From the NCBI GenBank assembly GCA_963785745.1, contig CAWAWR010000025.1, positions 17,490 through 81,489 on the forward strand: a stretch of 64,000 nucleotides of DNA, given 5' to 3'. Made by a program: the position numbers and the translations under genes. Shown in pieces: positions 53,890-61,950 of this stretch. Source of the DNA: VAZQ01 sp963785745 (GTDB lineage: Bacteria > Pseudomonadota > Alphaproteobacteria > Rhizobiales > Xanthobacteraceae). The notes beneath the pieces are model-generated. The model ran no database searches, was not told the origin of the DNA, and saw only the letters and a list, made by a program, of their open reading frames with translations. Position 1 is the first letter of the stretch; every line of letters begins with the position of its first letter.

Positions 53890-54870
53890 CTACTGCTGCT
53901 TGATAGCCGCGGCCTTGGCAAGCGTCACTGTCTCGGCGACCTCATTCCGGAAAAATTTGTCGAACTCCGGCAAGGTCATTGGCAGCGGTTCGATGCCGAG
54001 CGTTTTGAATCGCGCCTGCACCTCGGGCGCCTGCAGCGCCTTGGCGATTTCGGCGTGGAGCTTCTCCACGATGTCACGCGGCGTCTTCGCGGGAAGATAG
54101 ATTCCCGTATAGAACGTATAAACCGACTCCGCGGGCAGTCCGAGCTCGACCGTGGTCGGCACGGTCGGAACCAGGGCGGAACGCTTGTGCGCGCTCACCG
54201 CGAGGGCGAGCAGCGTGCCGTCCTGAACGAGCGGCACGGTCGTCGCGAACGATTGGACACTGAAGTCCACGCGCCCCGCGACAATTTCGCGGAGCGCTTC
54301 GCCCGAGCCCTTGAACGGGATGTGCTGCGCCGTGAAGCCAGCCGCGACCAGCAGGCGTTCGGCGGCGAAGTGCGATGCCGATCCGACGCCGGCCGACGAA
54401 TAGTTCAACGTGCCGGGTTTCGCCTTCCCGGCGGCAATCATGTCCTGCAGCGTCTTGTAGCCCTTGGATGGCGCGGTCGTGATCGCCTGCGCCTGCTGCC
54501 CGAGCGCGGTGATCGGGATGAAGTCGTTGAGCGTGTCGTAGGGAAGCTTCGCGTAGAGCGCCTGTGCAGTCGACAACGCACCGTAGGCCAGGATCGTGTG
54601 CCCGTCGGGCGCAGCCTTGGCGACCATGCCGGCGCCGGTGGTTCCGCCGGCGCCCGGGCGGTTCTCGACCACGAAGGTGCGATTGAGCTGCTTGCCGAGC
54701 TGGTCGGCGACCACGCGTGCAGAGATGTCCGACGCGCTGCCGGCGGCGAGCGGGACCACGATGGTGACGTTGCGCGACGGCCACTCCTGGGCCGATGCGA
54801 CGGTCGCGGCCATCCAAATTGCGAATGAGGACGTCGCGCCGAATCCAATACGCCGAACCAAGCCGTGCAT
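53890..54870 (-). CDS. TctC/Bug family periplasmic substrate-binding protein (minus strand)
   Basis: Intact 326-residue Bug protein on the opposite strand from the array. The signal peptide ends ATVASAQEWP. Landmarks are WPSRNVTIVVPLAAGSASD, VVENRPGAGGTTGAGMVA, PDGHTILAYGALS, HIPFKGSGEALREIVAGRVD and PAKTPRDIVEKLHAEIAKAL. The ATG at 54870 has GGGGAGG upstream. It is followed 23 bases later by the GlcG/HbpS-like gene, a possible functional pairing of ligand-binding and haem-binding-like proteins. It is the seventh Bug gene of the window. Confidence 0.9.
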   Translation of the reverse strand: MHGLVRRIGFGATSSFAIWMAATVASAQEWPSRNVTIVVPLAAGSASDISARVVADQLGKQLNRTFVVENRPGAGGTTGAGMVAKAAPDGHTILAYGALSTAQALYAKLPYDTLNDFIPITALGQQAQAITTAPSKGYKTLQDMIAAGKAKPGTLNYSSAGVGSASHFAAERLLVAAGFTAQHIPFKGSGEALREIVAGRVDFSVQSFATTVPLVQDGTLLALAVSAHKRSALVPTVPTTVELGLPAESVYTFYTGIYLPAKTPRDIVEKLHAEIAKALQAPEVQARFKTLGIEPLPMTLPEFDKFFRNEVAETVTLAKAAAIKQQ

Positions 54871-55003
54871 TTGCCGTTCCTCCCCAGGAAGCGCTTCCAC
54901 ACGGCCAATTCTATATCAGGGATGGCAGCCAAGAGCGGATTCCAACCGCGGATTCCGCCTCTCAGCCGGTTTGAATTGTCGCAGGGGCCAGCGGCAGCCG
55001 CTA

Positions 55004-57760
55004 TCAGCTACCGCCGTTCTCCTCGCCTTCCTCGGACAGCCGCTCCACCGACACCACGCGCTCGTCTTCGGCGGTGTCGAACACGATCACGCCCTGGGTC
55101 GAGCGGCCGGCGATGCGGATGCCGTCGACCTTGGTGCGGATCAACTGGCCGCCATTGGTCACCAGCATGAGCTGGTCGTCGTGCCCGACCGGGAACGATG
55201 CGACCAGGTAGCCGGTCTTGTCCCGGATCGTCTCGGCGCCCTTCTTGCCTTCCCAGATGTCCATCGCAACGATGCCTTTGCCGCCGCGGTTGGTGATCCG
55301 GTACTCGTAGGAAGAGGACCGCTTGCCGTAACCTTTCTCGGAAATGGTCAGGATGAACTGCTCGGCCTCCGACATCTCGACGTAGCGCTGCTCGCCCAAC
55401 TCGATGGCGCCAGTCGCGGCCTCTTCGGCATCGGCGACCACCTCTTCCGCCTCGCCGTTGTTGCCGCGACGCACCGCGCTGGCGCGCTTGAGATAGGCGA
55501 CCCGTTCCTCGGCGCTCGCATCGAGGTGCCGCAGGATCGACAACGAGATCACCTTGTCGCCCTCGCCGAGCGAAATACCGCGCACGCCCATCGAGGTACG
55601 GCCCTGGAACACGCGCACGTCGGTGACCGAAAAGCGGATGCATTGGCCGCCGGCCGAGGTGAGCAGGACGTCGTCCCTCTCGGTGCAGATCTGCACGTCG
55701 ACGATCGCCTCGCCCTCGTCGAGCTTCATCGCGATGATGCCGGACCGGCGCACGTCCACGAAATCGGACAGCTTGTTGCGCCGTACCGTGCCGCGGGTGG
55801 TGGCGAACATGACGTCGAGATTGGCCCAGCTCGTCTCGTCCTCCGGCAGCGGCATCACGGTGTTGATGCGCTCGCCGTTTTCGAGCGGCAGGATATTGAT
55901 CAGCGCCTTGCCGCGCGCCTGCGGCGCCGCCTGCGGCAACCGCCAGACCTTCTCCTTGTAGACACGGCCATGCGACGAGAAGAACAGCACCGGCGTATGG
56001 GTGTTCGCCACGAACAGCCGGGCGACGAAATCCTCCTCGCGGGTCTGCATGCCGGAGCGGCCCTTGCCGCCGCGACGCTGCGCCCGGTAGGTCGAGAGCG
56101 GCACGCGCTTGACGTAGCCGAGATGGGAAACGGTGACGACCATGTCCTCGCGCTGGATCAGGTCCTCGTCTTCCATCTCCCCTTCCTGGTCGAGGATCAC
56201 GGTGCGGCGCGGCGTGGCGAATTCCTTCTTCACCGCCGCAAGCTCGTCCTTGACGATCGACTGGATGCGCGCGCGCGAGCGCAGGATGTCGAGGTAGTCC
56301 GCGATCTCGACCGCGAGCTTGTCGAGCTCTTCCTTGATCTCGTCGCGGCCGAGCGCGGTGAGCCGCTGCAGCCGCAGGTCGAGGATCGCCTTGGCCTGCT
56401 CGGCGGTCAGCCGGGCGGTCCCTTCCGACGAGACGCGGTGGCGCGGATCGTCGATCAGCGCAATCAGCGACGCGGCGGTGGCGGCCGGCCATTCCCGGCC
56501 CATCAACGCTTCGCGCGCCTCGTTGGCGTCCTTCGAGGCGCGGATCAGCCGGATCACCTCGTCGATATTCGCCACCGCGATCGCCAGCCCGACCAGGATG
56601 TGCGCGCGGTCGCGCGCCTTGCCGAGCAGGAATTTGGTGCGCCGGGAGATGACTTCCTCGCGGAACGCCAGGAACAGCGTCAGCAAGTCCTTCAGCGTCA
56701 TCACCAACGGGCGGCCGCCGTCGAGCGCCACCATGTTGGCGCCGAAGGTGCTCTGCAACGCGGTGAAGCGGTAAAGCTGGTTGAGGACGACGTCGGCGAC
56801 GGCGTCGCGCTTGAGTTCGACTACGACGCGAAAGCCCTCGCGGTCGGATTCGTCGCGCAGCGCCGAAATGCCCTCGATCTTCTTCTCGCGCCAGAGTTCC
56901 CCGATGCGCTCGACCATGACGGCCTTGTTCACCTGATAGGGAATCTCACTGATGATGATCGCCTCGCGATCGCCGCGCCCGGTTTCGATCTCCACCTTGC
57001 CGCGCATGACGATCGAACCGCGGCCGAGTTGGTAGGCCGCACGGATGCCCTGGCGGCCGAGGATGACGCCGCCGGTCGGAAAGTCGGGCCCGGGGACGAT
57101 GCCGATCAGGTCCTCGATGCTGAGCGCGGGATTGTCGATGAGCGCAACGCAGGCATCGATGACCTCGCCGAGATTATGCGGCGGGATATTGGTCGCCATG
57201 CCGACGGCAATGCCGCCGGCGCCGTTGACCAGGAGGTTCGGGAACCTCGCCGGCAAGACCATCGGCTCTTTTTCGTTGCCGTCGTAGTTGGCCTGGAAAT
57301 CGACGGTGTCTTTGTCGATGTCCGCAAGCAGCGACATCGCGGAGTTGGCAAGACGGCACTCGGTGTACCGCATCGCCGCCGGCGGATCGCCGTCGACCGA
57401 GCCGTAGTTGCCCTGCCCGTCGATCAGCGGCAGGCGCATGGAGAAATCCTGCGCCATGCGCACCAGCGCGTCGTAGATCGCCTGGTCGCCGTGCGGGTGA
57501 TATTTACCCATCACGTCGCCGACGACGCGGGCCGACTTCACGTATTTCTTGTCCGGCGTGTGGCCGTTCTCGTGCATCGAATAGAGGATGCGCCGATGCA
57601 CCGGCTTGAGACCGTCACGCGCGTCGGGCAGCGCTCGCGACACGATCACGCTCATGGCGTAATCGAGGTAGCTGCGCTTCATCTCCTCCGCGATGGAAAC
57701 GGGGCGAATGTCCGAGGGCGGTTGGTTGCCCTCGGATGAGGGATTATCGGTGTCAGACAA
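55004..57760 (-). CDS. gyrA: DNA gyrase subunit A
   Basis: Intact 918-residue GyrA, the breakage-reunion subunit that introduces negative supercoils with GyrB. The winged-helix region has KSARVVGDVMGKYHPHGDQA; the catalytic tyrosine is Tyr132 in AAMRYTECRL. The position equivalent to E. coli Ser83 is Gln93 (GDQAIYDAL), and Asp87 is kept as Asp97. The C-terminal beta-pinwheel contains the GyrA-box QRRGGKG. The protein has an acidic tail region with an insertion rich in Glu/Ala (EEVVADAEEAATGAIE), common in alphaproteobacteria. It is divergent from marC. Confidence 0.98.
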   Translation of the reverse strand: MSDTDNPSSEGNQPPSDIRPVSIAEEMKRSYLDYAMSVIVSRALPDARDGLKPVHRRILYSMHENGHTPDKKYVKSARVVGDVMGKYHPHGDQAIYDALVRMAQDFSMRLPLIDGQGNYGSVDGDPPAAMRYTECRLANSAMSLLADIDKDTVDFQANYDGNEKEPMVLPARFPNLLVNGAGGIAVGMATNIPPHNLGEVIDACVALIDNPALSIEDLIGIVPGPDFPTGGVILGRQGIRAAYQLGRGSIVMRGKVEIETGRGDREAIIISEIPYQVNKAVMVERIGELWREKKIEGISALRDESDREGFRVVVELKRDAVADVVLNQLYRFTALQSTFGANMVALDGGRPLVMTLKDLLTLFLAFREEVISRRTKFLLGKARDRAHILVGLAIAVANIDEVIRLIRASKDANEAREALMGREWPAATAASLIALIDDPRHRVSSEGTARLTAEQAKAILDLRLQRLTALGRDEIKEELDKLAVEIADYLDILRSRARIQSIVKDELAAVKKEFATPRRTVILDQEGEMEDEDLIQREDMVVTVSHLGYVKRVPLSTYRAQRRGGKGRSGMQTREEDFVARLFVANTHTPVLFFSSHGRVYKEKVWRLPQAAPQARGKALINILPLENGERINTVMPLPEDETSWANLDVMFATTRGTVRRNKLSDFVDVRRSGIIAMKLDEGEAIVDVQICTERDDVLLTSAGGQCIRFSVTDVRVFQGRTSMGVRGISLGEGDKVISLSILRHLDASAEERVAYLKRASAVRRGNNGEAEEVVADAEEAATGAIELGEQRYVEMSEAEQFILTISEKGYGKRSSSYEYRITNRGGKGIVAMDIWEGKKGAETIRDKTGYLVASFPVGHDDQLMLVTNGGQLIRTKVDGIRIAGRSTQGVIVFDTAEDERVVSVERLSEEGEENGGS

Positions 57761-58049
57761 GGGCTGAAAATCCTGGCGAATCTAGCGTCGATTTCCATAG
57801 CTGATTTAACGGGGGGACGCCACCCGAAATCGCTCCAGATAGCTATGATTTTCTATTGTTTTTTCAATAGCCTAGAAGGAGTTTTCAAGGAGCCGATTTG
57901 GGGCCGGATCGGACCGTGGAAAACGCCCGCCCGAGGACGCTTTTTAGCGATTGCATGATCTACTGTCGGGCGTTGATCTGGTGACCCTCATTCGACCCAG
58001 CGAACGCGCCGCAAGGCGATACGAAATTTCGGAATCGGGATATTTAAGG

Positions 58050-58676
58050 ATGCCGATCGACTATCTCGTCTCCGCTTTGGTGACCTTGCTGGTCGTGGTC
58101 GATCCGGTCGGGCTGGCGCCGACCTTCCTCGCGGTCACCCACGGCCTGCCGGCGAAAGCGCGCAAGCAGATCGCATTGCGCGCCTGCGCGATCGCGGGAT
58201 TGATCCTCATCGGCACCGCGCTCATCGGCGACTGGCTGTTGCGGCAGCTCGGGATCGGCGTGCCGGCGTTCCGCATCGCCGGCGGCCTGCTGCTGTTCCT
58301 GGTGGCGTCGGAAATGGTGCTCGGGGTCCGCATCAACCGGCAGTCCAAACAGGCCGAGGAAGCGCTGGAGGAGCATGTCCGCAACATCGCGGCGTTTCCC
58401 CTCGCCATCCCGCTGATGGCAGGGCCGGGCGCGATCACGGCGACGCTGCTGCTCGCGGGTCAGGCCGGCGGGCGGCCGCTCGCCCTCGGCATCCTGTTCG
58501 GCGTGATCGTCGCGGTGATGGCGGCCTGCCTGGTGGTCTACCTGCTGGCGAGCCGCATCGAGAAGCTGCTCGGCGTCACCGGCAATGTCGTGCTGCAACG
58601 CCTGCTCGGCGTGATCCTCGCAGCCCTGGCGGTGCAATACGTGATCGACGGCGTGCGCGTCGCGCTGGCGGGCTGA
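58050..58676 (+). CDS. MarC family integral membrane protein
   Basis: 208-residue MarC-family (UPF0056) protein with six hydrophobic helices: LVSALVTLLVVVDPVGLAPT, AIAGLILIGTALIGDWLLRQ, FRIAGGLLLFLVASEMVLGV, PLAIPLMAGPGAITATLLLA, FGVIVAVMAACLVVYLLASR and LLGVILAALAVQYVIDGVRV. The conserved DPVG and PLMAGPGAI motifs mark the family. Despite the name, no role in multiple antibiotic resistance is established. The ATG at 58050 follows the weak AAGG; a longer frame to 57951 is not family-like. A MarC gene beside gyrA is usual in this lineage. Confidence 0.93.
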   Translation: MPIDYLVSALVTLLVVVDPVGLAPTFLAVTHGLPAKARKQIALRACAIAGLILIGTALIGDWLLRQLGIGVPAFRIAGGLLLFLVASEMVLGVRINRQSKQAEEALEEHVRNIAAFPLAIPLMAGPGAITATLLLAGQAGGRPLALGILFGVIVAVMAACLVVYLLASRIEKLLGVTGNVVLQRLLGVILAALAVQYVIDGVRVALAG

Positions 58677-59026
58677 CGAGGCCCTGGCCTGATAAATCGG
58701 GCCTGCCGAACCGCGTAGAAGGCCAAGAACCGGGGCGGACGCGCCCAAAACGGTAGCATTTTGCCGTCGGCGACGGTCGGAAATGAACCAAACCCGGTGT
58801 TCGCGACACCAATGCTGAAAGGGCGCGATCGGCGCCCTCCCAGCTGTCCGAACCCGTGCGTGAGCCCTCACCATGATTTCCGTCATTCCCACCGACATCA
58901 TCTGGTTCGCCGTGATCATCACGATGATCATGGCCGGATTTCTTGCCGCCACTGCCGAGTAGGCGCTGCGCGCCGACGCTCGCTTGAGGCTGCCAGGTGA
59001 TCGCGTCCTTCGTCGCGGCGCTCAAA
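58677..59026. other. 350-base interval with one candidate micro-ORF
   Basis: Between marC and the convergent DUF2306 gene I see no terminator with a T-run and no RNA gene. The only item of note is the short hydrophobic ORF at 58873-58962, listed separately. Confidence 0.6.
58873..58962 (+). CDS. Candidate membrane micropeptide, 29 residues
   Basis: The ORF encodes MISVIPTDIIWFAVIITMIM followed by AGFLAATAE, a single hydrophobic helix with a polar start and an acidic end. There is no strong ribosome site upstream, so translation is uncertain. The composition is unlike random reading of this GC-rich DNA, which argues mildly in favour. Confidence 0.35.
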   Translation: MISVIPTDIIWFAVIITMIMAGFLAATAE

Positions 59027-59425
59027 TCAGTTGCCGAACGCCACCGCGTGCATGATCCGGCCCGGCATGAAGGTAAACAGCCCCGCGATCACCAGCGCGC
59101 CTGCAAACATCATGATCATGGCGTTGCGGTGCTGGGTCACCTGGTGACGCCGCGCATGCAACACCGCTGACGGCAGCGCAATCAGCGTGAAGATTGACAG
59201 CAGGTGGATCGCGCTCCACGAGCCCCACATCCGGATGTCGTGGATCCAGAACGACGTCACGCAGACGACGACCATCAACGTCACCCAGATATAGCCGAGC
59301 GTCCGGTGCGGCAGCGTTCCTTTCGGAGCGACAAGCTGCACGAGACCGAGCGCGAAGGCCGCCATCGCAGTGAAGGCATGGGCCTGGATCGCCGGCGCGG
59401 CATCGAGAAGCGGCTGCAAGGACAT
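59027..59425 (-). CDS. DUF2306 family membrane protein
   Basis: 132-residue protein with four hydrophobic helices: AHAFTAMAAFALGLVQLVAP, LGYIWVTLMVVVCVTSFWIH, WSAIHLLSIFTLIALPSAVL and MIMMFAGALVIAGLFTFMPG. Conserved family positions include the first-helix H, PKGTLPHRTLGYIWV and HARRHQVTQHRNAM. DUF2306 proteins resemble small cytochrome-b-like four-helix proteins, with histidines in several helices, but the function is undetermined. It lies downstream of the DUF2269 gene in the same orientation. Confidence 0.85.
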   Translation of the reverse strand: MSLQPLLDAAPAIQAHAFTAMAAFALGLVQLVAPKGTLPHRTLGYIWVTLMVVVCVTSFWIHDIRMWGSWSAIHLLSIFTLIALPSAVLHARRHQVTQHRNAMIMMFAGALVIAGLFTFMPGRIMHAVAFGN

Positions 59426-59477
59426 TCGCGCAAGCTCCCCGGCAATGAATCAGGGAATCAGCAAAAGCTGGGCGTGC

Positions 59478-59954
59478 TTACCATAAGGCGGGCTTGAAGA
59501 TCATCAACACGAAGATCGCAACCACACCGATGAAGGCCGGCCACCCCAGCACGAACCAGATGCGGAACAGGCGATCGTAACGCGCCGGCAGTTCGGTGCG
59601 CTCCCGCACCGCCTGGCGCGCGAGATTGCGCATCTGCGCCTGGATCCATACCACCGGCAACCAGCACGCGCCGATCAGCACATACAGCGCCAACGACACA
59701 ACGATCCAGGACTCCCAGAGCGAATAGCCGATCGTCGAAGCGAGAAACGCGCCCGAGACCGGCTGGATGACCACCGCGCTCGCCGTGAAGAGAGCATCGG
59801 CCAGCACAACGATGCCCGCGGTGTGCGCGATGACGGCGGGGTCGCGGGTGCGATGCGCCATGACCATGAAGAACGCGATGCCGAGGCCGGTGCCGAACAA
59901 CACGGTCGCGCCGAGGACGTGCACCAGCTTCCACGCGAGCAGATATTCGGTCAT
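59478..59954 (-). CDS. DUF2269 family integral membrane protein
   Basis: 158-residue membrane protein of the DUF2269 type: LAWKLVHVLGATVLFGTGLG, IAFFMVMAHRTRDPAVIAHT, VVLADALFTASAVVIQPVSG, SWIVVSLALYVLIGACWLPV and FVLGWPAFIGVVAIFVLMIF. The KxxHxxGAxxxFG start and conserved polar residues in helices are the family features. Its start overlaps the end of the SDR-DoxX gene by 4 bases (ATGA type), so the two are translationally coupled. Function unknown. Confidence 0.88.
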   Translation of the reverse strand: MTEYLLAWKLVHVLGATVLFGTGLGIAFFMVMAHRTRDPAVIAHTAGIVVLADALFTASAVVIQPVSGAFLASTIGYSLWESWIVVSLALYVLIGACWLPVVWIQAQMRNLARQAVRERTELPARYDRLFRIWFVLGWPAFIGVVAIFVLMIFKPALW

Positions 59955-60703
59955 CGCTCGTCCAGGATCGCGAGGGTGAAGAGCGTGGCCAGCAGCGCCG
60001 GAATGATCTTGGTATAAGGCCCCAGCGGATCGAGCCAGAGCTCCGGCGCCGTGACCGTTCCGACCGCGAGATAGGCCGTCGCCACGACCAGCATGAGCTG
60101 GAGCGCGCGCCGCGTGAAGCGCCGCACGCAGACCGCCACACCGACCGCGATGTCGAACAGCGACCCGGCGACCAGCCAGATTCGGCCGCCCACGGCCCAA
60201 ACCCCTGCGAGCCCGCGCAGCATCGCGCTTCCGCCATAGGCCGCCGGCCCCAGCACCAGGCCCGGCCGCAGGATGACCCAGTCGAGATCGAGACTCGCGA
60301 GATGCGCATCGGCTTGCGCCTTGGTGCGGGAGAATTTGGTCGGCCCCTCCCCCGATGCGCCGATCGCGGAGACATGGATGACGCGCCGCACCCCTGCCTG
60401 CACGCAGGCGTCGAACAGCGCGCCGGTGCCCGCGACCTGCACCGCCTGCATGTCGTCGCGCGCGCCGTCCTGCAACACGCCGACGCAGTTCACGACCGCA
60501 TCGATGCCAGAAAGCAGCGGACGCCAGGCGTCGGCGGCCGTGAGCCGGGCGAAGTCGGCCTCGATCCATCGCGCATACGGAAACCGCCGCCGCGCTTCCG
60601 CTAGGCTGCGGCCGGCCCCGACCAGTTCATGACCGTCGCGATGAAGACGCGCGAGCACCGCGGAGCCGATCAGGCCATAGGCGCCGGTCACCAGAACGCG
60701 CAT
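59951..60703 (-). CDS. SDR family NAD(P)-binding protein fused to a DoxX-like membrane part, internally shortened
   Basis: 250 residues. Residues 1-165 are an atypical short-chain dehydrogenase Rossmann domain: MRVLVTGAYGLIGSAVLARL with the glycine motif, DAVVNCVGVLQDG, RVIHVSAIGASGEGPTKFSR and WVILRPGLVLGPAAYGGSAM. At about residue 168 the sequence switches to a DoxX-like membrane region (VAGSLFDIAVGVAVCVRRFT, LAVGTVTAPELWLDPLGPYT, KIIPALLATLFTLAILDER). Family members are usually about 430 residues, so roughly 180 residues of the SDR C-terminus and first helices appear to be missing, in frame, at about 60197. Translationally coupled to the DUF2269 gene. Confidence 0.8.
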   Translation of the reverse strand: MRVLVTGAYGLIGSAVLARLHRDGHELVGAGRSLAEARRRFPYARWIEADFARLTAADAWRPLLSGIDAVVNCVGVLQDGARDDMQAVQVAGTGALFDACVQAGVRRVIHVSAIGASGEGPTKFSRTKAQADAHLASLDLDWVILRPGLVLGPAAYGGSAMLRGLAGVWAVGGRIWLVAGSLFDIAVGVAVCVRRFTRRALQLMLVVATAYLAVGTVTAPELWLDPLGPYTKIIPALLATLFTLAILDER

Positions 60704-60737
60704 GCCGCTGTACTTAATTTGGCGCTCAATCTCGCAC

Positions 60738-61061
60738 TCAGTTCGGGCAGAGCTGCCGCGTGCGCGTCCAGCGGATGCGGTCGAGCACGACGCCCTCCCC
60801 GCAGATGCTCATCTTGTCGGTGACGGTGCCGCGAACGCGGATCACGCGCCCGCTCGAGCGCGGCCGCGGCTGGATCGCGGTGATGTTGTAGGCGGGGCCG
60901 TTGGCCGCCTTGATCATCAGGCAATTCGCGGTCACGCCCGGATAGGGGCAGCCTGCGATGGTCACCCGCTCCTGCCGCCGGACCTCGGCGGAAGCCGCAA
61001 ACGACGTCAGCAGCGCCGCACCCAGGACCGCGGCGACGGCGGCAATCCGGAGACACTTCAT
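60738..61061 (-). CDS. Secreted hypothetical protein, 107 residues
   Basis: 107-residue exported protein. A signal peptide (MKCLRIAAVAAVLGAALLTS, ending AASAEV) precedes a mature domain of about 80 residues: VTIAGCPYPGVTANCLMIKA, YNITAIQPRPRSSGRVIRVR, GTVTDKMSICGEGVVLDRIR and RTRQLCPN. Four cysteines suggest two disulfides, and the alternating pattern suggests a small beta-barrel such as an OB-like fold. No named family is recognised. The frame extends upstream to 61109, but the signal peptide fixes the start at 61061. Confidence 0.75.
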   Translation of the reverse strand: MKCLRIAAVAAVLGAALLTSFAASAEVRRQERVTIAGCPYPGVTANCLMIKAANGPAYNITAIQPRPRSSGRVIRVRGTVTDKMSICGEGVVLDRIRWTRTRQLCPN

Positions 61062-61130
61062 GCGACGCCTCCCAGAGCAACGCGGAGACCAGCGGCCGAC
61101 GGCCGCCAACCCCCCGAGCAGAGAGTATCG

Positions 61131-61622
61131 TCAGAACGGGATGTCGTCGTCCAGATCGCGCTTGCCGCCCGCGCCGGCGGTCGCCGGCTGGCGCGCCCGC
61201 GGCGCCGGACTGGACGAGCCGAAATCCGAGCCGCCGTCCGAGCCAAAATCCTCGCTGCCACCGCCGCTTCCGCGCGTATCGAGCATCGTGAGCACGGAAT
61301 TGAAATTCTGCAGCACCACCTCGGTCGAGTATTTCTCGACACCGTCCTTGTCGGTGTATTTGCGGGTCTGCAACTGGCCTTCGAGATAAACCTTCGAGCC
61401 CTTCTTCAGGTATTGCTCCGCGATCTTGCAGAGCCCCTCGCTGAAGATCACCACCCGGTGCCACTCGGTCTTCTCACGGCGCTCGCCGGTCGCCTTGTCG
61501 CGCCAGTTCTCCGAGGTCGCGACCGAGAGATTGGCGATCGGACGGCCATCCTGCGTGCGCCTGATCTCCGGATCGCGGCCCAGATTGCCGACCAAAATCA
61601 CCTTGTTCACCGAACCTGCCAT
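61131..61622 (-). CDS. ssb: Single-stranded DNA-binding protein
   Basis: 163-residue SSB. The OB fold has SVNKVILVGNLGRDPEIRRT, IANLSVATSENWRDKATGER, EWHRVVIFSEGLCKIAEQYL and KGSKVYLEGQLQTRKYTDKD. A Gly/Ser-rich linker leads to the acidic tip DLDDDIPF, which recruits partner proteins. A LexA-type box lies about 98 bases upstream of the start, so SOS induction is likely. The gene is the replication-related end of the block that includes gyrA. Confidence 0.97.
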   Translation of the reverse strand: MAGSVNKVILVGNLGRDPEIRRTQDGRPIANLSVATSENWRDKATGERREKTEWHRVVIFSEGLCKIAEQYLKKGSKVYLEGQLQTRKYTDKDGVEKYSTEVVLQNFNSVLTMLDTRGSGGGSEDFGSDGGSDFGSSSPAPRARQPATAGAGGKRDLDDDIPF

Positions 61623-61950
61623 CGCTCACCTCCACTGATTTCAGGGCACCCTATCGTGCCAACGCCGGTCGCGGGCGACAGCCTCCCGCTTGTCCACAAG
61701 TCCGGCGCTTCTCAATTATGTTCTCATTTTGTTCTAGCAAGAGATGCCGGCGCCTTCAAGGCGATTGCACCGAATTCTCCCCAACTCTCGCATCTCGCCG
61801 CGGCCTCCGATGGTGAAGGAGCGGTTAAGAAAACAGCGAAAATCTCCAGGCGTTTCAATGGCTTGTTTTAAAGGCATTTGAGTCAAACTGTCCCTGCTTG
61901 AGAGGCCACTCAACCCGGCGGGGACCGGGAAATAATCGAAGGGACGTGTC
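61623..61950. other. Divergent intergenic region between ssb and the outer-membrane protein gene
   Basis: This 328-base region holds the LexA box at 61720-61734 and an AT-richer patch around it (CTCAATTATGTTCTC), where the ssb promoter probably lies. I see no gene. In many relatives uvrA occupies the plus-strand side and shares the LexA box; here an outer-membrane protein is found instead. Confidence 0.6.
61720..61734 (-). promoter_or_regulatory. LexA (SOS) box upstream of ssb
   Basis: On the minus strand the site reads GAAC-AAAATGA-GAAC, a perfect match to the alphaproteobacterial LexA operator GAAC-N7-GAAC (GTTC-N7-GTTC on the plus strand). It lies 98 bases before the ssb start and 217 bases before the outer-membrane protein gene on the other strand. 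LexA repression of ssb is known in related bacteria. Confidence 0.8.

Noticed and set aside
54596..57739. A 1047-codon plus-strand open frame opposite gyrA
   Set aside because: Same reasoning: it mirrors gyrA codons, lacks domains and starts inside another gene.
57853..57870. CTATTG-T6-CAATAG hairpin upstream of gyrA
   Set aside because: The stem is only six base pairs and AT-rich, and it lies in a promoter-like region, so neither a terminator nor a regulator can be supported.
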